NCBI GenBank assembly: GCA_012512705.1
Contig: JAAZDR010000191.1
Location: 1-5,156 of the forward strand
Length of the DNA: 5,156 nt
Direction: 5' to 3'
Source: Bacillota bacterium
GTDB taxonomy: Bacteria > Bacillota > Dethiobacteria > DTU022 > JAAZDR01
Part shown: positions 1-5,156 of the stretch, in pieces
How the letters are laid out: each line of letters begins with the position of its first letter
Position numbering within the stretch: the stretch's first letter is position 1
The notes under the pieces: model-generated
The model's database searches: none
Seen by the model: only the letters and a program-made list of their open reading frames with translations
Told to the model about the DNA's origin: nothing
Made by a program: the position numbers and the translations under genes

Positions 1-1341
1 AACCGCCAAGCCGAAAAGCAGCCCCGGGTAAAGCGGATTAAAATTCCAGGGAAGCAAGAATACCCCCAAAAGGATAACTGAAGGGGCAACAATTATACTA
101 AAAAGACCTGCCTTCCGAGGTACACGCTCCCCCAATATGATCGCAAAAATTAATGGTATAAAAATCGCTGCTCCACGTAAACCAAGAGAGAGGTAGCTCC
201 ACTCAAGGATAACAATATCTATTCCCATGAAAAGAATTAATACTAAAGCCAGAAAAAGAACGATAACGATTAATAAACGAAATACAGCTAAGACTGTAGT
301 GTCTTTAGCCTGCGGTCTAATTTTCTGATAGATGTCACGGGAGATCAGCGTGCTGACACTCAATGTTAACCCCGCTCCTGTCCCTAGGATCGCTAAAAGA
401 AGAGTAACAAGCACTACGCCTGCTAACAAGGGGTGCAAATGATGCATTACAAACATGGGGAATGCCAAAGCCGGCTGTATATCCGGATAATTAACACGCA
501 TGAAAAGACCGATGAAAATCCCCACCGGGCCAATCAGTGGAATTAGAAAAGCACTCAAAAGTGCGCCGTTTCGTGCCGCCCTGGTGTTTCGCCCGCAGAA
601 AATAGCCTGATAGTAGATCTGGCTCGATAAGACCCCTAAAACCATTGAAAAGGCTGCCGCCAGGTCGTCGTTAAGACCACGTCCAAATAAGCTAAACCAC
701 GGATAGGCCGAAAATTGCGCTGTTAAGCCCGAAAAACCGCCGGATAGCTTTAAAGCAACAAAGCCGGCAAAAGTGAGCGTAATATACATCAAAATGATCT
801 TCATTACACCCATTATACTCGTGCCCCAAGCCCCACCGAAAAATACATAAGCGATCATTAAAAAAACAGCAATAGCTGCAGCAATAGGTATTCCCACAGG
901 AAATACGGAAACGAGAAGGGCTACGGCAGAGGTTACCTGGGGAACGATATTAAAAAAAACGCCGATGGAAACAAAGATCGCTGCGTAGAATTCCGCGCGT
1001 TCTCCGTAATAATGAGAGAGATACTGCGGCACAGTTTCAAGCTCTCTCTCCCTTAGCGGGCCGGCAAGAAGAGCTAGAAAAATACAGCCTATTCCGCCAC
1101 CAAGCGTAAACCACCAGGCGGACATCCCATACATGTACGCAAGCTGGGCTGTTCCAATCGTGGAGGCACTGCCGACAAGTGTACCGATAATTGTTCCTGC
1201 AACCATTATACTCCCCGCCCGACGCCCACTCACAGCAAAATCTTCCGAGGATTTTACCTGCCGGCCAGCATAGATGCTTACTCCAATAATTAAAAATAGC
1301 GTGAACACAATGCCTATTAGGTGCTGTATCGTTAACGTCAA
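1..1341 (-). CDS. Sodium:solute symporter (SSS family), C-terminus cut by window edge
   Basis: This is a multi-pass inner-membrane transporter of the SSS (PutP/SGLT, LeuT-fold) family, expected to couple sodium entry to uptake of a small solute; the substrate cannot be told. The 447 visible residues form one unbroken frame. Hydrophobic segments lie near residues 6-25, 45-70, 76-94, 118-145, 151-169, 175-199, 227-248, 260-282, 300-332, 350-376, 389-404 and 411-430. Family-like signatures are GTLVGSASTIGTAQ (51-64) in the second helix, LGTGAGLTLSVST (319-331) followed by SRDIYQK, and a late SLGLRGAAIF (385-394). Family members are usually somewhat longer, so only a short C-terminal piece should be missing. 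The TTG start is chosen because GGGAGG sits 9 bases upstream and no ATG is placed better. It is transcribed divergently from the fusion flavoprotein gene. The family is firm; the substrate is unknown. Confidence 0.9.
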   Translation of the reverse strand, partial: MTLTIQHLIGIVFTLFLIIGVSIYAGRQVKSSEDFAVSGRRAGSIMVAGTIIGTLVGSASTIGTAQLAYMYGMSAWWFTLGGGIGCIFLALLAGPLRERELETVPQYLSHYYGERAEFYAAIFVSIGVFFNIVPQVTSAVALLVSVFPVGIPIAAAIAVFLMIAYVFFGGAWGTSIMGVMKIILMYITLTFAGFVALKLSGGFSGLTAQFSAYPWFSLFGRGLNDDLAAAFSMVLGVLSSQIYYQAIFCGRNTRAARNGALLSAFLIPLIGPVGIFIGLFMRVNYPDIQPALAFPMFVMHHLHPLLAGVVLVTLLLAILGTGAGLTLSVSTLISRDIYQKIRPQAKDTTVLAVFRLLIVIVLFLALVLILFMGIDIVILEWSYLSLGLRGAAIFIPLIFAIILGERVPRKAGLFSIIVAPSVILLGVFLLPWNFNPLYPGLLFGLAV

Positions 1342-1350
1342 AATCGAAAA

Positions 1351-1356
1351 CCTCCC
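1351..1356 (-). promoter_or_regulatory. Ribosome binding site deciding the TTG start of the symporter
   Basis: Read on the minus strand this is GGGAGG, 9 bases before TTG at 1341. The first membrane helix begins a few residues after that codon, as expected for the family. No other in-frame start is as well placed. Confidence 0.75.
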
Positions 1357-1457
1357 ACTTACGATAATCAGTTTAAATATCTTCTTACTACTATATTAAA
1401 CTTTTAAAAAACCTTTTCCTGCCTCTATTATCCAGTTTGGATTTAACCCTTACTTTT

Positions 1458-1490
1458 TTGTAATAAATTTTTTAAACAATATTTTTACAA
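1458..1490. repeat. Inverted repeat TTGTAA...TTACAA between the divergent genes
   Basis: The outer arms TTGTAA (1458-1463) and TTACAA (1485-1490) are perfectly complementary and separated by 21 bases. Each arm overlaps a weak -35-like box, one per strand. It could be an operator for a dimeric regulator or a chance product of AT-rich DNA. The spacing is too wide for a standard Rex operator. Confidence 0.25.
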
Positions 1491-1527
1491 GAAGGCTAAT
1501 CTGTATCTGGAGGAGAATTTATATAAC

Positions 1528-1535
1528 AGAGGTGG
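1528..1535 (+). promoter_or_regulatory. Ribosome binding site deciding ATG 1544
   Basis: AGAGGTGG ends 8 bases before ATG 1544, an ideal distance. The in-frame GTG at 1532 lies inside this site, and its nearest other purine-rich run (1509-1515) is 16 bases away, so ATG 1544 is the better start. Confidence 0.75.
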
Positions 1536-1543
1536 TTATCATT

Positions 1544-3589
1544 ATGGAAATACAAGCCCTTCCTCCTTGCCAGACATCCTGCCCCATACACCAAGATATT
1601 CGCGAATATATTAACCTTATTGCTCGCGGTGAATTTAATAAGGCCTTGGAGGTTATCAGAAAAACAAATCCACTGCCAGCGAGCTGCGGCTACATTTGTG
1701 CCCACTACTGCCAGGATGAATGTCGGCGCAGCGATTTGGATGGTTCGCTCTCCATAAAAGCGCTCAAACGTTTTGCCGAAGAACATGGCGATATTGCTAT
1801 AAACCCGCAACAAACTAAAGCGAAAAAGGTGGCTGTCATCGGCGCTGGGCCAGCCGGGCTGGCTGCTGCCCAATATCTAGTGCGTAGGGGTTATGGCGTC
1901 ACTGTCTTTGAACGCGGGAAACTAGCAGGCGGGGCTTTACGCAACTATATTCCCCTTTACCGCCTTCCCCACGAAGCGCTTGATCGTGATATCGCCGCCC
2001 TAGAGAAAGAAGGGGTAAAATTAGAATTTGGACAAGAGATGGGCAAAGATTTTACACCGCAAAAATTGCTTGACAGCGGTTACAGCAGCGTGTTACTCTC
2101 CCTTGGTCTGCCCCAAAGCAAAAAACTCGATATCCCAGGGGCAAATCATAAAAAAGTCCTCCTCGCCTTGCCTTTTCTGCATAACGTTAAATATAACAGC
2201 TTTCGCTTTCATGGCGAAAAAGTGATTGTTATCGGCGGGGGAAATGTTGCAATAGATGTCGCCCGTTCTGCAAAACGCTGTGGTGCAAAGTCAGTAAAAC
2301 TTTGCTGTCTAGAATCACGTGAGAAAATGCCCGCCTTTCCCTGGGAAATTGAAGCGGCAGTGGAAGAAGGGGTGGAATTATTCTGCTCCGAAGGGCCAAA
2401 GGCAATTATTTGTGCAGAGAATAAAATTTTAGGTCTAGAAACAAAAAAATGCCTTGCTGTTTTTGATGCGCAAGGGTGTTTTAAGCCTCTTTTCGACGAA
2501 AAAAAGCTTAATTATATTGAAGGCGATGTCGTGATCTTTGCCATCGGCCAATGTGAAGAGAAAACACCACTGCAAAAAAGCAACATCCCCCTTGATCACA
2601 GAGGGCGAATTCGCGTTGATGAACGTAGCATGCTTACCACTATAGAAGGGGTATTTGCCTGTGGCGAAATTGTCGAAGGACCACAAACTGCAGTGAAGGC
2701 GATAGCCAGCGGCCAAAAAGCAGCCAGAGCTATAGACAGCTACCTCCAAGGAAAAGAGATTTTATTTGGTACTGAAGAGAACCCCCTGCCGAGGATTCCA
2801 GAAACTGTTATTGAAAAGATAAAACCGATCGCCCGGGTTGAAGTCCCCGTTATAAAACCTGAACAGCGCGTAGACAGCTTTGGGCCGGTAGAGTTTAGTT
2901 ATACACTACTGCAGGCCTTACAGGAAAGCCGACGCTGCCTGCGCTGTGGAGCAGGAGCTGTGCAAAGTCCGGAAGAATGCATCCATTGTTTGACCTGTGT
3001 GCGCACCTGCCCTTATGATGTACCGCAAATCAACGAAAAAGGGCTCGTCGAGCTTCGCCACGACCTCTGCCAAGCCTGCGGTCTTTGCCTGACGCTCTGC
3101 CCCGCATGTGCTATTACCTTCCAGAGTAAAGAGGTAGAAACTGCACAGCGTAATATCTCTGCAGCCCTAAAAAAGATTGCCTCTAAAAGCGAAGGAGGGC
3201 CAAGGCTATTAATTTTTACTTGCGCCTATGCTCCCTTTGCCATGGGTTTCTACAACCCGGAACTTTTCGACAATAAACCACAAGAGGTAGAGATTATTAA
3301 GTGGTCCTGTATTTCTCAGATTGGTTCCCTTGATCTGCTGCGTGCTTTTGAATACGGTGCTGATAGTGTCCTGATTGTCACATGTGCCGAAAACAATGCG
3401 CTTGCCTGTCCCAACTTTGATACTCTTATGTGGACGGAAAAGCGCATACGTCATGTGCAGGAAATCCTAAAAGAAATTGGCCTTCCCAAAGAGAGGCTAG
3501 CATTAACGAGTATTGACCCGTTTGATAAGCAAACTTTCAATAAAATTATAAAAGCTAAACTCGACCTTACTACCCCTCTATTATCCTAG
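1544..3589 (+). CDS. Fusion oxidoreductase: GltD-like flavoprotein + 2x[4Fe-4S] ferredoxin + MvhD-like domain
   Basis: This 681-residue cytoplasmic protein (no signal peptide or membrane helix) should carry electrons between NAD(P)H, FAD, several Fe-S clusters and an unknown partner. Domains in order: an N-terminal Fe-S domain as in GltD and dihydropyrimidine dehydrogenase, with Cys 9, 13, 48, 52, 56 and 60; an FAD Rossmann fold, VIGAGPAGLAAA (98-109), with acidic Glu123; an NAD(P) Rossmann fold, VIVIGGGNVAIDVA (227-240); the closing FAD motif GVFACGEIVEGPQTAV (369-384); a CLRC pair (465, 468); two CxxCxxCxxxCP motifs (Cys 479/482/485/489 and 509/512/515/519); and residues about 555-670, resembling MvhD/FrhD, the delta subunit of F420-non-reducing hydrogenase. 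In that last domain Cys 560, 589, 614 and 622 remain, but the usual CxxC is reduced to TCAYA. The GltD-type double Arg that recognises NADPH is Leu256-Glu257, which favours NADH. The fold assignment is firm; the reaction and partner are unknown. A true glutamate synthase small subunit is unlikely, because the C-terminal half is foreign to it and no large subunit is adjacent. Confidence 0.9.
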   Translation: MEIQALPPCQTSCPIHQDIREYINLIARGEFNKALEVIRKTNPLPASCGYICAHYCQDECRRSDLDGSLSIKALKRFAEEHGDIAINPQQTKAKKVAVIGAGPAGLAAAQYLVRRGYGVTVFERGKLAGGALRNYIPLYRLPHEALDRDIAALEKEGVKLEFGQEMGKDFTPQKLLDSGYSSVLLSLGLPQSKKLDIPGANHKKVLLALPFLHNVKYNSFRFHGEKVIVIGGGNVAIDVARSAKRCGAKSVKLCCLESREKMPAFPWEIEAAVEEGVELFCSEGPKAIICAENKILGLETKKCLAVFDAQGCFKPLFDEKKLNYIEGDVVIFAIGQCEEKTPLQKSNIPLDHRGRIRVDERSMLTTIEGVFACGEIVEGPQTAVKAIASGQKAARAIDSYLQGKEILFGTEENPLPRIPETVIEKIKPIARVEVPVIKPEQRVDSFGPVEFSYTLLQALQESRRCLRCGAGAVQSPEECIHCLTCVRTCPYDVPQINEKGLVELRHDLCQACGLCLTLCPACAITFQSKEVETAQRNISAALKKIASKSEGGPRLLIFTCAYAPFAMGFYNPELFDNKPQEVEIIKWSCISQIGSLDLLRAFEYGADSVLIVTCAENNALACPNFDTLMWTEKRIRHVQEILKEIGLPKERLALTSIDPFDKQTFNKIIKAKLDLTTPLLS

Positions 3590-4567
3590 AAATAACTGCA
3601 AAATTTCTTCTAGTGTTATATCGCCAAAATAGCTCTCCAGATCAACATCTGCTAATAGGGTGCTGATTACCTCTTCTTGGTATTTATACCCTTTTAATAG
3701 ATTTTCAATTTCTGTTGGATCACGTTTAGCAAAATAATCGCCATATATCTTACATTCATTGATTATCCCGTCTTTAATATTCAACCTAACTTCGATTCTC
3801 CCCGACGCAAACCATCTCGCTTTCTTAAGATTATACTCAGGTGATTGCCCGTAATTCCAATCCCAAGTTTCATATTTTCCCCTTGCAAGTTTGCTGACTT
3901 TATTTTTTTCTTCAGCACTTAGTTCATATTTCTTTATTTCGCGTCCATTAAAAATGTTTTTTAAAAGCAGCTGCTTGAAATCTTCTATAGTAAGCTTTTG
4001 CTTAAGATGTTCGGATATATTAGTAACCCTACTGCGAACGGATTTTATCCCTTTCGACTCTATCTTATCTCTGCTTACGTTTAAAGCCTTCTGAATATTA
4101 TCGAGCTTCGAATCAAATAATAGCGTCCCGTGGTGAAGCAGCCTGTTTTTTGTTACATACTGCGCATTTCCTGAAAATTTCTTTCCCTCAATCGTTAAGT
4201 CATTACGGCTGTTAAACTCAGCTGCAACTCCCAACATTTTAAGCGTTTTCAATACAGAAGCCGTAAACTGCTTAAAATCCAAAAAGTTATCAGGAATTCT
4301 CCTAACAATAAAAGTATAATTTAAATTTCCAAGGTCGTGGTAAACAGCCCCTCCCCCAGACATGCGCCGTACCACTTTGATCCCGTTCTCCTTAACAAAC
4401 TCCTGATTTATCTCTTCAATCGTATTCTGGAATTTTCCGATGATAACCGCCGGTGCATTACGCCACAACAACACATAATCTTCTTCTGGGTCTAGTTCTT
4501 TTAATACAAATTCCTCAAACGCCAGATTATAATAGGGGTTAAGCGAGTCATTGGGGATATAGAGCAC
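3581..4567 (-). CDS. lplA: Lipoate-protein ligase A, two-domain type
   Basis: This ligase activates free lipoate with ATP to lipoyl-AMP and transfers it to a lysine of a lipoyl-domain protein such as GcvH or a 2-oxoacid dehydrogenase E2, in the cytoplasm. The 328 residues are close to the length of E. coli LplA (338). Visible are the N-terminal NLAFEE (14-19), the lipoate-binding loop RRMSGGGAVYHD (67-78) followed by GNLNYTF, the KKFSGNA segment with the expected catalytic Lys130, HHGT (145-148), VRSRVTN (177-183) and WDWNYG (235-240). The C-terminal accessory domain follows (about 245-328), so the enzyme should not need a separate LplB. GTG 4567 is chosen because GGAGG sits 7 bases upstream; the in-frame TTG at 4585 lies ahead of that site. 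Its 3' end overlaps the opposing flavoprotein gene by 9 bp, and it follows the partial reductase gene on the same strand after a 132-bp gap. No target lipoyl protein lies in the window. Confidence 0.93.
   Translation of the reverse strand: MLYIPNDSLNPYYNLAFEEFVLKELDPEEDYVLLWRNAPAVIIGKFQNTIEEINQEFVKENGIKVVRRMSGGGAVYHDLGNLNYTFIVRRIPDNFLDFKQFTASVLKTLKMLGVAAEFNSRNDLTIEGKKFSGNAQYVTKNRLLHHGTLLFDSKLDNIQKALNVSRDKIESKGIKSVRSRVTNISEHLKQKLTIEDFKQLLLKNIFNGREIKKYELSAEEKNKVSKLARGKYETWDWNYGQSPEYNLKKARWFASGRIEVRLNIKDGIINECKIYGDYFAKRDPTEIENLLKGYKYQEEVISTLLADVDLESYFGDITLEEILQLFLG
3586..3613. repeat. Short inverted repeat at the convergent gene ends
   Basis: CTAGAA (3586-3591) and TTCTAG (3608-3613) can pair around a 16-base loop. 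The repeat covers the stop of the flavoprotein gene and the last codons of the lipoate ligase gene. No U-rich tract follows on either strand, so it is at best a weak terminator and may be chance. Confidence 0.2.
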
Positions 4568-4574
4568 TAACGTA

Positions 4575-4579
4575 CCTCC
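4575..4579 (-). promoter_or_regulatory. Ribosome binding site deciding GTG 4567 of lplA
   Basis: Read on the minus strand, GGAGG is 7 bases before GTG 4567. The ATG overlapping this site (4583-4581) is in another frame and meets a stop after four codons. The in-frame TTG at 4585 lies upstream of the site and cannot use it. The resulting N-terminus, VLYIPNDS, resembles the usual LplA start. Confidence 0.75.
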
Positions 4580-4619
4580 ATTCAATTAATATTGTCGCAG
4601 TCAGATTAAAGGAGAACCA

Positions 4620-4654
4620 GCCGGGTAATAAGTGATAACAAGTCTTCACCCGGC
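4620..4654 (-). terminator. Possible weak terminator or attenuator hairpin between the reductase gene and lplA
   Basis: GCCGGGT (4620-4626) and ACCCGGC (4648-4654) form a perfect 7-bp GC-rich stem with a 21-base loop, about 45 bases past the stop of the reductase gene. In the lplA direction the bases after the stem are TGGTTCTCCTTTAATC, only weakly U-rich, so a classical intrinsic terminator is doubtful. It could reduce read-through into lplA or be a processing site. Confidence 0.3.
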
Positions 4655-4699
4655 AAAGTTCCAACTTTTTTTACCTTCATCTCTTGACAATGAAATACG

Positions 4700-5156
4700 T
4701 TAGTATTCCGGCGGCAATTCGTTAAGCTCGGCAAAAGAAAAGACTGGACCGTCTTTACAAACATATTTTTCACCGATATTGCAACGCCCACACTTGCCGA
4801 TACCGCACTTCATACGCATCTCTAGGGTGGTAATAACCTGTTCCGGCCTGAAACCTAGACGTTCCAAACTCTGGAGGACAAACTTGATCATGATTGGCGG
4901 GCCACAGGTGATAGCGACTCTATTCTCTGCACTAAAGCCTATCTCCTCCACATACTGGGGGACAAAACCAACATGACCGTCCCAGCCTTTTTCCCCGACA
5001 TCGATTGTCAGATAAACCGTTGTATCATGAGCCTTAGGCCAGTTCTCAAAAATCTCTACGCGCTGTACTAAGTCTTTCGATGTACGCGCTCCGTAAACAA
5101 TATCAATTTTACCATAATCTTTACGATAGTGCAGACAATAGTTAATCAGCGAACGC
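4700..5156 (-). CDS. FAD/NAD(P)-binding reductase subunit with C-terminal [2Fe-2S] motif, N-terminus beyond window
   Basis: The last 151 residues of a ferredoxin-NADP-reductase-fold electron-transfer subunit are visible, of the group containing sulfite reductase subunit B (AsrB), sulfhydrogenase/hydrogenase gamma and FlxA. Such proteins are cytoplasmic, typically about 270-290 residues, and move electrons between NAD(P)H, FAD and a partner Fe-S subunit. The missing part should be the FAD-binding barrel and the start of the nucleotide domain. In visible numbering, the nucleotide-domain motif is VYGART (20-25), with TIDVGEKGW (50-58) and CGPPIMIKF (84-92) following. The [2Fe-2S] ligands are Cys 117, 122, 125 and 133 (C-x4-C-x2-C-x7-C), followed by KDGPVF. 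That compact spacing fits the AsrB/hydrogenase-gamma group better than PyrK, whose last gap is usually longer, or NfnS. The frame ends at TAA 4700 and has no break. The family is firm; the partner, and so the reaction, lies outside the window. Confidence 0.88.
   Translation of the reverse strand, partial: RSLINYCLHYRKDYGKIDIVYGARTSKDLVQRVEIFENWPKAHDTTVYLTIDVGEKGWDGHVGFVPQYVEEIGFSAENRVAITCGPPIMIKFVLQSLERLGFRPEQVITTLEMRMKCGIGKCGRCNIGEKYVCKDGPVFSFAELNELPPEY

Larger units (their letters stand above)
1342..1527. promoter_or_regulatory. Divergent AT-rich control region
   Basis: This stretch separates the divergent symporter and flavoprotein genes and must hold the promoters of both. It is strongly AT-rich and contains no gene. 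A weak plus-strand candidate is TTGTAA (1458-1463) with TATTTT (1480-1485) at 16-base spacing. A weak minus-strand candidate is TTGTAA (1490-1485) with TTTATT (1467-1462) at 17-base spacing. Each box matches only four of six consensus bases, and AT-rich DNA gives such matches by chance, so the region is more certain than the individual boxes. A second purine-rich run, GGAGGAG at 1509-1515, has no start codon at a usual distance. Confidence 0.45.

Noticed and set aside
1532..1543. GTG 1532 as start of the fusion protein, adding four residues
   Set aside because: The codon lies within the ribosome binding site that serves ATG 1544, and the next purine-rich run is 16 bases upstream, too far.
1496..1873. 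Minus-strand open frame of 125 codons opposite the start of the fusion gene
   Set aside because: It lies antisense to a clearly coding frame, shows no family motif, and ends in the control region.
2028..2225. Plus-strand 65-codon frame inside the fusion gene
   Set aside because: It is a shifted frame of a real gene with no domain or start signal.
2435..2749. Minus-strand open frame of 104 codons within the fusion gene
   Set aside because: It is antisense to the well-supported NAD(P)/FAD domains and has no recognisable motif.
3209..3454. Minus-strand open frame of 81 codons opposite the MvhD-like domain
   Set aside because: It is antisense to conserved coding sequence, with no motif of its own.
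3891..4094. Plus-strand 67-codon hydrophobic-looking frame opposite lplA
   Set aside because: Its Leu/Phe/Ser richness arises from reading the complement of Lys/Glu-rich lplA codons.
3581..4567. Link between lplA and the sulfur-oxidising sHdr/lipoate-binding-protein system
   Set aside because: No lipoate-binding protein and no sHdr genes are visible. The ligase is the general two-domain LplA type.
4568..4585. TTG 4585 as start of lplA, adding six residues
   Set aside because: It precedes the GGAGG motif, which is 7 bases before GTG 4567. The extra residues (MNGGTL) are just the translated ribosome binding site.
4606..4791. Minus-strand 61-codon frame overlapping the reductase 3' end
   Set aside because: Its first part is an out-of-frame shadow of the [2Fe-2S] motif region. 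Only its 24-codon tail lies in the gap and is mentioned as a weak finding.
4779..4976. Plus-strand 65-codon frame opposite the reductase gene
   Set aside because: It is antisense to a conserved nucleotide- and cluster-binding region and has no motif.
1544..5156. Reading the two flavoproteins as a standard NfnAB (NfnLS) pair
   Set aside because: They are convergent and not adjacent, the GltD-like protein has extra ferredoxin and MvhD domains, and the [2Fe-2S] spacing of the partial protein is of the AsrB/hydrogenase-gamma kind.

Overview
The window looks like chromosomal DNA from an anaerobic, low-to-moderate-GC Gram-positive bacterium, most likely a clostridial or Peptococcaceae-like member of the Bacillota. 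This is an inference. It rests on strong GGAGG-type ribosome binding sites ahead of three starts, the use of TTG and GTG starts, an AT-rich intergenic region, and two oxygen-sensitive iron-sulfur flavoproteins of types common in acetogens, syntrophs and sulfate reducers. No genus can be named from the sequence alone.

Layout: (1) bases 1-1341, minus strand, hold a sodium:solute symporter (SSS family) starting at TTG 1341 and running off the left edge. (2) Bases 1342-1543 are a divergent, AT-rich control region. (3) Bases 1544-3589, plus strand, encode a 681-residue fusion: a GltD-like flavoprotein with an N-terminal Fe-S domain, a two-cluster ferredoxin segment, and an MvhD/FrhD-like hydrogenase delta domain. 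(4) Bases 3581-4567, minus strand, encode a full-length two-domain lipoate-protein ligase (LplA type) that overlaps the fusion gene tail to tail by 9 bp. (5) Bases 4568-4699 are a 132-bp gap with a GC-rich inverted repeat. (6) Bases 4700-5156, minus strand, hold the C-terminal half of an FAD/NAD(P)-binding reductase subunit with a [2Fe-2S] motif, of the AsrB / hydrogenase-gamma / FlxA-like kind. Its N-terminus lies beyond the right edge.

The two redox proteins give the window its character. The fusion joins, in one chain, a pyridine-nucleotide flavoprotein, ferredoxin-type clusters and the MvhD module that elsewhere passes electrons between a hydrogenase or other donor and heterodisulfide-reductase-like proteins. 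The partial reductase is another NAD(P)H-linked electron carrier. Together they suggest a locus for moving electrons between NAD(P)H, ferredoxin and an unidentified partner. They are convergently oriented, so shared regulation is not shown. The symporter and the lipoate ligase have no evident mechanistic link to them. No RNA gene, CRISPR array, insertion sequence or phage gene was seen.
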